From contig QAOA01003028.1 of the NCBI GenBank assembly GCA_003255065.1, positions 2,296,440 through 2,360,439 of the forward strand: a stretch of 64,000 nt of DNA. The letters are read 5' to 3'. Under the pieces are notes generated by a model. That model was not told where the DNA came from. It saw only the letters and a program-made list of their open reading frames with translations, and made no database searches. Positions 10,344 through 21,054 of the stretch are shown here, piece by piece; position 1 is the stretch's first letter; the number at the start of each line of letters is the position of its first letter. The stretch is from Cercis canadensis. Its lineage: Eukaryota > Streptophyta > Magnoliopsida > Fabales > Fabaceae. A program made the translations under genes and the position numbers.

Positions 10344-11196
10344 TTTAGAGAAACCATAATCTCTATGTCACTTTCTAAATGCAGTAATTAAATGGATGTA
10401 TGTGGAGACTAGCAGTGTTGTTCTTGAAAATAATGTAATAAGCTTCACTGCAGGTGTAATATATCATCACAGAAATTAGAGTTCTTCATGAGAATTATGT
10501 AATAAACTCGGGTAAAGTTGCCATGTATCTCAGGAATCACATCATTTTTCGGTCTCTAGCACATCTGGAAAACTAAAAATAAAAATTGGTCACCATGGCT
10601 AAACAGCCAATTGGGTCTATATATGTCTTATCATCCTCTAAGCCCAAACAACTTGGGCTGAAATTTAAACTATGACCCAACAGTTCCCTGAAAATGAAAT
10701 TTTACCCAATCCAATAAACCTGCACCCTTATGCTTCATGATAAAAATTTAAAAGAATATCTTAAAAGAAAATGGTTTCAATATTCCAGCCCCAAAAACAT
10801 TTGGGAGAGCAGCTCACATGGTGAGTATGGATCTAATCCTCCCTAACATTTAACAAATTTATCCGATGCCACTTTTTCTTTTCGATTTTTTTATTTTTAT
10901 TTTTTAACTTTGTTTATAATTTTGGATTTAAATATATAATTCATAAATTTTAAAAATAACTTCAGTACTACACTATCATAAATAATTTAATTCATCTTTT
11001 TTATTTAATTGATATATATATATATACACGCTAAAATAAATTCAGAATTTCAAAGAGAAACATATTTTATCTCCACAAACTTTGACCCAGATTAGTATTA
11101 TGGTTCTGTCAATTCCCACCATTTGAATATATGCAGTTTCGTGGTCCAAATAGCTAGGATAATTGATATGAAATTACAGTATATGACCCTTCGAGC
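10344..11196. other. Intergenic, AT-rich
   Basis: It holds the 3' flank of the dead dioxygenase and the 5' flank of the methylesterase gene. A (TA)n run lies near 11010-11025. I see no other coding or RNA feature. Confidence 0.6.
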
Positions 11197-11205
11197 ATTA
11201 TAAAT
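11197..11205 (+). promoter_or_regulatory. Possible TATA box of the methylesterase gene
   Basis: ATTATAAAT lies 50 bp before the ATG at 11255. This fits a start of transcription near 11230 and a short leader. It is inferred from sequence and spacing only. Confidence 0.4.
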
Positions 11206-11254
11206 TGATGAGTTTGTGTAGCTCTAGTTGTGGATAAGAAAATAAGAGAGAAAG

Positions 11255-13250
11255 ATGGAGCAGGGAAAAAAACATTCCATACCAGCTTCTCTATTCATCA
11301 TTCTACTGTCTATTAGTATTAGCAAGACAGTATCAGAGTCAGCAGAGGGTGTGGGTAGCAAGCACTTTGTGCTGGTACATGGCTCATGCCATGGTGCTTG
11401 GTCATGGTATAAGGTCATGACACTACTTAAATCGCGGGGTCACAAAGTGAGTGCGTTAGACTTGGGAGGTTCAGGGATTGACCCTCAGCAAGCGTTGGAG
11501 TTGCAGTCTATTTCTCAGTACTTTGGGCCTCTGATAGAGTTTATGGCATCCCTGCCTAAAAATGAAAGGGTGGTCCTTGTGGGTCATAGCCTTGGGGGGT
11601 TAGCCATTTCTCATGCCATGGAGAATTTTCCACACAAGATCGCCGTTGCTGTTTTCGTCACTGCCTTAATGCCTGGCCCAACACTCAACATAACCATCCT
11701 CAATCAAGAGGTATATTTCTTGGGACCATTCCATTATTGATTGTTTGACTTCTTTAGACAAATATCTAATGATTTTATTGAAATTGGGTGCTTAAAGGTC
11801 GCTGTCTAATTCTTTCTTCTTTTTTTTTTTTTTTCCTGAAATTGTATGTAAGGAGCATGATATGATAAAATAGAAAAATTATTATTTTGATAAAAGACCC
11901 GTTAATGCAAGCAAAGTGAATGAAAAGTTTACAAGTTTATTTTGAAAAATCAAAATTTCATAAATGCTTATTTGTTATTTTAAATTTGAGTATATACTTA
12001 TAAATTTTTTGGATAAACTACACTATAAAAAAATGTTTTAAATAGATAGAACTAGACTTTTTTTTTTTTTTTGTTAATGTGATAGAACTAGACTTTGTAA
12101 TTATAGATATGGGAAAACATGATTTGTGTTTGAGATCTCAACCTTTTTAAGAAATCATTAAACATTATAAAAGATTTTAAATACAATCTAAATTTATATT
12201 CAATAGAATCAAAACCTTTTTACCAACAAAGTGTTGACTTAGTAGAAGTAAAGTGAGCCCTAAGACATTATAGGTCAAAGGTCTTGAATTTGACTATTTA
12301 AAATTGTATTTGTTGGGAGAAATTTACCTGCTTCTGTTTCGAAAAGATATTAGTCTCATATTCAAAAGGTGTAAAAATATCTTATAAACCAAAAAGAATC
12401 AAAACCTTTATATAAAACATATTTTTTACTAATTCACGATTTAAATTGCCCAAATTCACCTAAAAGTCTGCCAAATTCCATCTATAAGAAATACCAAATA
12501 AGCATATAGGAGTATAGGACCACGTTTGAATTTTGATCAATATAGTTGTCCAATTTATTTTGTTTTTTAACTTTGAAATTATGATCCATAACTAATTTTT
12601 TTTTTTTCATATAACCCATAACTGGATAAAAAGTCACTCAAGAGACAAGGACCGTCGCTGGACAATCGTTACACATACGACGAAGGCCCCAACAACGCAC
12701 CGACAACGTTCGTGTTCGGCCCAAAATATCTAGCATCCTACGTGTATCAGCGTAGCCCCCTCGAGGTAGTTGCCTATTCCCTAATAAAAAAACTACCAAC
12801 ACCAACGTTCCATTTGATTTTATAACATCATTTTTATTTTTTATATGACAGCCAAAAAATTCAAATTTATAATCTCATATTACTTAAATCTCTTACCATT
12901 AAATTACATTTAACAATTTATTTTATAAACATCATTAAATGACATTGTCTGCGACTTTATGGCAGGATATAAATCTCGCAACCACGTTAATCAGACCGTT
13001 AAGGTTGTTCAGAGATAAAGACATGGCCAAGGTACTAACCCTAACACACCCAAGATATGGGTCCGTTAACAGGGTCTTCATTATTTCCGAGAAAGATCGT
13101 GTCATTGATAAAGATTCTCAACGCTGGATGATTGAACGGAATATGCCTAATCGTGTGGTCAAGATCTCAGGATCAGACCACATGGTCATGATGTCCAAGC
13201 CATTAGATCTTTGTCTTCGTTTACAACACATTGCTACCCAGTATAGTTAA
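11255..13250 (+). CDS. Methylesterase-type alpha/beta hydrolase (MES/SABP2 family) with N-terminal hydrophobic extension
   Basis: Exons at 11255-11710, 12634-12765 and 12966-13250 give 290 residues, all junctions in phase 0. The small middle exon, only 132 bp, encodes the family block PSLDNRYTYDEGPNNAPTTF. The oxyanion region is HGSCHGAW (His42). The triad is Ser112 (GHSLGG), Asp240 (SEKDRV) and His268 (GSDHM), the order and spacing of plant methylesterases such as SABP2 (Ser81/Asp210/His238), offset by about 30. That offset is a leader with a hydrophobic run (SLFIILLSISIS), a likely signal peptide, which cytosolic members lack. The enzyme probably hydrolyses a methyl ester of a hormone or metabolite; hydroxynitrile lyase-like activity is a family alternative. 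Intron 1 is unusually AT-rich and 923 bp long. Confidence 0.9.
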
Positions 13251-16200
13251 GAGGCAAAGGCTAATGATCTGGAGAAATATTACTTACACATTGTAATTTT
13301 ATATTACAATAAACTTTAATTAAATTTAAGTTACTTGGAAAAAGTTTTAAATGAGTACAATTAAAATTATAAAATAATTAATAAATATGATATAAAATAA
13401 TATGAAATTATAATGTATAAATAACACAACTCATAATTTTTAGATTTTTTAACTATAAAAATGAAAAGATTTAATGGTAAAATTTCTTTCTCCCCCAAAA
13501 AAAAAAAAAATTCTATGATTACAGAGATCGGAGACTAATACTAAGTCCTTTAATTCAATTATATTTGCTGGGCCTACCATGTTGATGAAAGAGCTTTCCA
13601 AATTGATTGAACAAAAGAGACGACACAAATTTTCATTGATCTATATCAGATTGCATTATGTGTTCAAATCTCTCTTATTTTTTTTGTTTTCCTTTACTGA
13701 GTAAGATAAAGTGTTCAAATCTCACAAAATCACTTTGATGGTGGCTACTGAGGTCACCATTTTATAAAATAATCACTAAAGAGAGCAACACTTATACCAG
13801 CCAGGTCGTATTATTCTAATATCTTAATGTGTTAAACAATGTTAATTTTTTTTACTATGGTATTTGGCTTATTTTTTTAAGTGAACAAATATAGTTAAAC
13901 TTTTTAGTTGATTAAGAATATGAAAGAATTTAAGTGTCGAGTTCAAGCTCTCCTACAACTAAAAATTTTGTTTGGTGGGTAATCCTCGTCAGGGAAATTC
14001 CTTTGTGCCTAATGACTAGTTGAGTAGCTCTTCTATGAGTCAAAAAAATATCTTAGAGATAATCATCTAAGTAGGCTTCTGTCTATCCTTTTCGTGAGAT
14101 TTCATGTCAATGACACCCTACTCAATATTAGAATAATTTATCCTTACAATCATTAAAATTATCAACCAAAAGAATATGAAAGAATATAAATATAAATTTT
14201 AAAATTTAATTATCAATTATATATATGTAATATTTGTTTGGTCTGCATATAAACTCAAATTAGTTCCCACGGTATAGGGGAAAAAAGAAAAAAGATTAAG
14301 TCATTTTTTTATGAAATTTTTTTGGGTACGTTTCTCCATTATTTTGAAAAAGTAAAAAAATTAAAAAAANTCTCCATTATTTTGAAAAAGTAAAAAAATA
14401 AAAAAAATTAATTTTATATTATAGCACATTAGCACTCCAAAGTCCAAATCACTTTAAATAAACTCCTTTTTTCAGATAAACAATTTGATAAAATATTATT
14501 ATTTCTTAAAACCGAAACATGTATCAGATATTAATTAGAATATAAAGAGAAACAAAGTGAATCTCATTATCTTCATGAAAAAACAGCAAGTTTAACATCA
14601 CTAAATAAAAATGACGTGCATGACTTTATTGACCCTTAAATTTTTGCTAATAAAGTATCATAGCCTGTCATTTTATTAATCAAATAAAATGTTATAGTGT
14701 ATTAGCAATAAAAATATTATTATACTGCTAACTGAGGTAGGTTACTTAACACTTATCATTGTTGATATTATTATATTTAATAATATAGATGCTTATGATG
14801 TTAGTTTGTGGGGAATATACGAGTGCTTGTGAAGGGAATCTGTCATGTTAGGTGGCAATTGTGGAGAAAATTTTATTATATCCTGCATAATGCTATCTCC
14901 AATTTTATTTAAACATGCGACAAAAGCATACACGGAAACAGCACACCAATTTTATCCAAATCAATAATTTGTCTTCTCCTTAAAAGGATTAAAGGTGTCC
15001 CATGGAATTGATGAACACAAAATGCTGTCTAGAGATTCCAATGTGAAGAATGAAGGTGAAAGGAACATGTTATGTTTCTTATCCAGTGGTCCACATTTAA
15101 TTTACGAAAATATAATTTCCAAGACAATATTTCTTAATTTGCGGTTTAGGACAAGAGATACAATATTTATCAGGTTTAGAGCAGTGCTCAATAGATAAAC
15201 AAAAAATATTACAGAAAATGAAAAATTATTCGGTTTGACACCCTATAAAATTATTAAAATTAATTTATATAGTAACTACATATATAAATGTATTAGCTAT
15301 ATGATTCGAGGAATATTTCAGTCAATTTTCATGTAAATGAACAAAATGAATTTTTTAGCCTAAGATCCAAATATGTGTATCATTTTTCCTAAAGTAATTC
15401 TTTTTAAGAAAATGATTTTTCTATATAATGTATCGAACTTGAGGAATTTTTTTTTTTAAATCTAACAATTTATTTATAATCAAATATGTTTTCACAATAA
15501 TTTTTAATGGAAAAATGTCGATGCTTGGGGCTTTATTAATTTTCTGTGTTTTTTTTCTTTTACCATGAATCTTGAGGCTTTTTTTTTACATACATACAAT
15601 TTATATGTATGTATATATGTATTACAATATTAGTTGTCACACATATGTTTTATAACTATTCACATAAAAAAATAATTTGTAATAATAATTTCTCATATGG
15701 TTAATTTTATTCTTTTTCAAGGCACTCGTGAGATTTTTCATACGCCAAATGCTAGTTTACATTGACCAAAATGTAACCTGAATAATCCATATTGATACCT
15801 CATATAAAAAATAATAATAATAATCCATATTGATATCAAAGTACAGTTTGTCTTTTATTTTATTTTTTATCTTTATTTTGGCTAGCTTGAAGTATAATCT
15901 GTTTGAAATGGAGAAAAATAACCGTTTTAACTACTACTGTATGCTCGTAGCTCCAAAGAACAAAACTAACTTATGTATGTTTTGCAGTGATTGATAGAAC
16001 ATAACGCACCAAATGATAAAAGTGTAATATATAAAAATAAATAAATATAAACTATCCTATTTACGTTCCACATTTTACTTTTTTTTTTTTTCTGTTTTAA
16101 CTTTTTTTTTAATATAATTATCCATCGTCTTACTCGTTGATTTTAATAGTTTGATGATAGTAGAGTTTCACATTTCTTTTATATTTGATGTACTCTTAGG

Positions 16201-16900
16201 AGATTCTTCTATTTTTTAATACATTTCTTTTTATTCCCTAAAAAATTGTTTCTTTCTCTTATGTTGGAAAGAAACAAAAAGAAAATAAAGGGTATCCATC
16301 ATACATCGTATATGTTCTGAAATAAAATAATTGAGCATAAAAAACACTGCTGCTGATAGAAAATGTGTGCATTGTCCAGGATATTATTATATTGCTGCTC
16401 ACTATCTATTAGGGTTACACTATTACAAGCTCAATGCAATGCGCTTTGTTCAGGAAAAGTAACATCAAAGTGGACATTTGCTTTCTTTCTTATCTTAATC
16501 CACAGTGTAAAAAGCAAAAGAAAGCAATAACCAGAACTTGAACCATTCTTAGAGAACAGAGAGAAACAGAGTCTTTAAGCCATGTCTCTTCTTTTTTCGT
16601 TAGGTAGGACAAAAATAACTCAAAATGAAATAAAATTTCAAAAATTGATTTGGGTCATTAGTTGTGTTTGGTTAAATGGATTCGCAAGGGAAAAAAACTG
16701 ATTCCCTTCCTTACCTTTCCACCCTTCTGTACCAAACGTAGCTTAAAAGAATAAGAACAAAACAAATTCTGAAAATATACTAGCAAAGAAACAGAGGAAT
16801 TGAGCTGAAATTCATGGAAATCTATGAGTGCAGCTGAATTTCTGAACTATGATACAATCTAATTACATTATCTAGATAGCTCTCTCAGCAATAATTCTAC
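13251..16900. other. Gene-poor AT-rich intergenic DNA
   Basis: There are many poly-A/T runs, no exon-like open stretch with splice signals, and no RNA gene that I can recognise. A single N at 14370 marks an unresolved join. Confidence 0.6.
14333..14409. other. Duplicated contig ends around a single N
   Basis: TCTCCATTATTTTGAAAAAG at 14333 recurs at 14371, directly before and after the lone N at 14370. The flanking poly-A stretch is also repeated. This is best read as two overlapping contig ends joined without merging. Confidence 0.7.
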
Positions 16901-16919
16901 AAAGATGGGGATCTGTTTC

Positions 16920-17290
16920 TGTTCACACCAATTCAAGAGCGGATAAGAAGGAGAGTTCCCATGTATTCCGAATTTCCGAGAGGAGGAGAGAAAATCTATA
17001 GAAAAAGGGAAATTTGTGAAAAGAGAGTGAAGAATGAGTAGTAATTTTCAAGGAAGTAAACCAGAGAAAGGGACAGGGGTAGTTGGACGATTCAGATTGG
17101 TGAGGGGCTCCGATGTCCTCTCTTGTATGTTTACCACTGTTTCTGCTACCACCATCACGAACTCTATGGCCATTCTTACCAGATTGATGCACAATTCTAT
17201 TCTCTGGATCACCATCTCTGCTCTCAATATGTCTTTCGGATTTTCTTTTTCTTCTGCCTTCTGCTACTAGCTCCTCCTACTTTCTCTTTC
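16920..17290 (-). other. Possible remnant exon of an Arg/Ser/Gly-rich protein
   Basis: The minus strand between about 17265 and 17080 is open and encodes a very polar stretch (GRRKRKSERHIESRDGD, then HQSGKNGHRVRDGGSRN). That composition is unusual for random AT-rich DNA and resembles nuclear RNA-binding or splicing-associated proteins. An in-frame TAG lies just upstream, and I find no convincing partner exons. The plus-strand side is TC-rich. Identity unknown; it may be a pseudogene fragment. Confidence 0.25.
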
Positions 17291-17728
17291 TCTTGCTCTC
17301 TACTTCTCTTTCTTATATGCTATCTGCCCTACCATTACTTCAAAACCAGGGGCAGAATATAACCCCTTATCCTATTTAAAATTGTGGGTTTAGCTATTTA
17401 ACTTCTTTCTTATCCCTTTTCTCTTTCTTTTCATTTCTTTCTTTCCTTTTCCTTTCTTTTTCTATATTGGTACACCTCAATTTGGCCGTTCCATCTACCA
17501 AGGGACGCCACTGTTCCTCGACACATAACTCCCTCTCACATAACTTGGTAATCAATCTATTATTAATTTTCATAATTTTCTAAAGTTTTGTTTTGTTCCA
17601 TAATTATATATAGGAGCAATAAGAGACAAATATCAAGTATTGACAAGAACCAGCTTGCAATTTTTCTCCTTTTCTTCTTGAGCTAAGTGACCTTTGTCAA
17701 TTGTTTGAGATTTGAAAACAATGTTTGG

Positions 17729-18015
17729 GTAAATTAACTTAAATAATATATATTTGTAAATTATTTACACAAAAATAATATTTTTTTAAATTATTTATTA
17801 AAATAAGACAATTATAATTATTTTAATATTTTAAAAAAACACGCTAAAGAATAAATAGCATATTTCATTGAAATATGTTATCTCTCATTTAAAATGTTTA
17901 AATATTTATTTGTGAAATATTAAAATAATTAAAATTACTTTATTTTAATAAATAGTTTGAAAATTACTTTTTTGCATAAATAATTTGTAAATTTATATTA
18001 TTTAAGTCAATTTAC
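17729..18015. repeat. Fold-back (MITE-like) element
   Basis: Two arms of about 100 bp are near-perfect inverted copies. The left begins GTAAATTAACTTAAATAATA at 17729; the right ends ATTATTTAAGTCAATTTAC at about 18015. The loop is about 80 bp. The element is very AT-rich, with no coding. Target duplications are not clear, so the superfamily is open. Confidence 0.65.
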
Positions 18016-18303
18016 TTTAAAAATTGTCCTTCCTATAATGATGAATTAGACACGACACATGTATGTCGTATGGATGAGAAGGCATTAATCAAGTAATGTC
18101 TTTTACGCATTGCCTAAAAGATGTCTATCAATACATCATTATCTTTCCATTTTTGAATAATATATATATATTACAAATTAATAAGTTTATGATGTTTATT
18201 GCAAATTAATAAGTTTAAGGATAAGGCTTTTTTTTTTTTGGTAATGTTTAAGGATAAGACTTTATCATAGGAAGATAGGAGAAAAAAAGAATGGGGTCAA
18301 GAG

Positions 18304-18854
18304 TAGGGGTGTAATCGGTCCGGTTCGGTCCGGTTTTCACCCCAAACCGAAACCGAACCAGCCAGAGAAACTCGGTTCGGTTCGGTTCGGTTTTTTGAAT
18401 TTTTGAAAATAAAACCGAACCGGTCTAAATCGGTTCGGTTCGATCGGTTTGGTCGGTTTAACCATGAAATGCCTGCTGAAGTCAAATTTTCAAATTTTAA
18501 CAGAAAGAAAGGCAGAAAACCTCCACATACAAGCAAATCAACCAAAAAAAAATGAGAATTTAGTATCCTAATGCACAGAAAATCAATAATTAAATATCAA
18601 ATGTAACAATGTATTATAAATTGAGATAAATTGAGACTCATATTAAATAAAACGACGTCGCATTGAAGCTATCGGTTCGGTTCGGTTTTTTTTCGGTTTT
18701 TATTCAGGCAAACCGAAAACCGAACCGGGGTTCTCGGTTTTTCAAAAATACAAACCAAAAACCGGACCATTTCTCTCGGTTTGACTCGGTTTCGGTTCGG
18801 TTCGGTCCGGTTCGGTCGGTTTTGTCGGTTTTTCGGTTTTGGCTTACACCCCTA
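18304..18854. mobile_element. Non-autonomous hAT-type element with perfect TIRs and TSD
   Basis: The element is 551 bp. The ends are TAGGGGTGTAA and TTACACCCCTA, exact inverted complements. It is flanked by the perfect 8-bp duplication GTCAAGAG (18296-18303 and 18855-18862). Subterminal CGGTT-rich arrays in inverted orientation fill the outer 150-190 bp on each side. The interior has no transposase. It belongs to the same family as the element at 5976-7787, judged by ends and subterminal repeats, but has a different core. Confidence 0.88.
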
Positions 18855-18862
18855 GTCAAGAG

Positions 18863-20530
18863 GTAGACTGCGACTGTTCACTATTGAAATAAATAAATAG
18901 TATTGACTATTGACAATACTTTTATTTTTTATATGTAAAATAAAGTAGATAAATGTCAAATAATTGACATTAATTTATGATTACAAAAGACGTGTGATAC
19001 ATGAATATAAGAAATGTAATTTGATTGATGCCATAGACACTAGTTTATATTCCTCACTGTAATTGATTACTCATTGCTTATTATTTTTGTTTGGAAAGTT
19101 TGGTTGTTTTAAAACTATCAATTAGTAAAATGAAATGATGGTTGACGTTGACTTTGGTTCATAATTATTTTCTCATTAGAAAATGGAATTGAAGGGAAAT
19201 TAATACACTGTATGGAATCCCAAACTAACTAGTTTCTTATGATAATCTCCCCAACTCCTCCCTCTTATTTGTTGTCAACGGAAGTTTAAAATAAGTTAAT
19301 CAAAGTGTTATATAATTTTCTTGACAATTAGTTTATAGGAACTAAGAAGCAAACCTTATCCAAATGTTATTTATAAGGTTAATAGGTCTCTCCATTTTCT
19401 GCTATAAGAGTAAATGGTATATATACTATTTATTTGTTAAAATATCTCACTGTATAATAGAGTTGGAATCCAACTAATCCTATTTAATTTTTTTTTCTCA
19501 TCCAATAATAAATTTTGTTTTCCTTTGTTGGGGAACAAATTGAGGAGGAAAAGAAAAAAAAAAAAAACCCAGGAAATGAAGCAAGAAAGATAAATCATTT
19601 TTCTCCTTTATTGTTTGGATATAATAAAATTGAGGGGAAATTAGAGAAAATAAAAAGTTATAAGATTACATATCTATCTATAACTAACTTAAATTGAGAT
19701 AATATTTTAGAAGAATGATTCCATAATTTTAAATGCTCTAAACTTGTATTATAGTTTTCTTCCAACTTTTGCCCCATTTTTTTTGAGTGATTGACTTTGA
19801 TCGATGGAATTAAAAGTAATACTTCTCTTCATCTTCATTTCACTCATATTTCCCTTATCTTCTAAACAAAGTAATATAGATATCACTGCTAAATCTTTAT
19901 CTAATTCATTTTCACCAATTCTAAATGAAGGAAATTATACCGTACCATAAATTTTAAATTCATCTGAAATATTATTGAGTGAGATTTGTTACAGAAAAAA
20001 TTATTTATTTTTTAATCATGTAACTCATTTTAATGTTAAAAAGTATCATGTGTTTTAAATAATATTGTATTTTTTAATTTAGACAGAAAACTACTTCTCA
20101 ACTTTTACTTTTGTTTTGTTTTGTTTGGTAAACAAAGCTAGGAGAAAGAAACAACTAGCTCCTATGTAAACTTTTCAACTAGTTTAACTTCAAAGAAATA
20201 GACAACAAACCTTAATGAAGCATTTGACCTCACACCTGCCACTCTTGATTAACACATAGAATAGAAGCAACAAAATGATGATTATGATCTTCTACAAATA
20301 TTGATTTGATGTCAAACGTAGTTCATGACGTGTCATTTGTGGCCCATCTCAGAACCCATTTCTGAGAGGGCATGTTAATAAGCCTGAGGATGGGCTCATG
20401 GTAAAAGCCCAAGAGTGTACATAAAGTAATGGAACAACCCAAACCCAAGGTACATGGACGAAAAAACCAAGCCCAAGATACAAAGCTCGAAGTCACAGGT
20501 AGAGGCCACGTTATGTTAGCATCTGCCATC
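18863..20530. other. AT-rich intergenic DNA upstream of the kinesin gene
   Basis: I see no supported gene. Base composition becomes less AT-rich from about 20310, where the promoter region of the kinesin gene probably begins. Confidence 0.55.
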
Positions 20531-20819
20531 TAGCCGTTGAAATTTGAATCCCTGTCGTGAACTCGTAATTATGCCCTTACAAAATGTGGACAAAAAATGA
20601 CCTTACCATTTTTCCTCTCTGACGAAAAAGTCCCTTGTAATTCAAATCCCGAAACCGCGACTACGTTTACTTTCTGCACATTTTTGAATTTCAGATCAAA
20701 TCTCAGCCGTTCACTGCAAAATCGACTTTGTTTTCCTGGCAATAGATTCAAATCGAAACCCCAAAAACCCCAGAGAGAGTGAGGGAAAGTGTGGAATGAC
20801 CACGATCTATGCACCCGTT
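20531..20819 (-). promoter_or_regulatory. Cluster of MSA-type (MYB3R) core motifs upstream of the kinesin
   Basis: Three minus-strand AACGG cores (plus-strand CCGTT) lie at 20534-20538, 20707-20711 and 20815-20819. The first, TTCAACGGCTA at 20541-20531, differs at one position from the published mitosis-specific activator consensus YCYAACGGYYA. Such sites drive G2/M expression of cytokinesis genes through three-repeat MYB factors. The transcription start is unknown, so some of these may lie in the 5' leader. Confidence 0.45.
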
Positions 20820-21054
20820 CAATCTCAAAACCCTTGCAGAAACCAGCTGAACTCAGATTAATCCTGGCAGAAGGAACTCAACAATTGCTCAAGTTGGACG
20901 TTTTGGAATTTTGTTCTTCAATTCCTCTTTCAGGTGCACATTGTTATTTACATGAATGCGGCTTCTCACTTTCTTATTTAAGAATCAGGAGTTTTCACTT
21001 TCTCTATTTTGATTTGAAATTGTTTTTGCTATTCGTGAATCTGTGTATGCTAGA

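Noticed and set aside
14995-15198. A 67-codon open frame in the intergenic region.
   Set aside because: No family resemblance, AT-driven composition and no splice partners.
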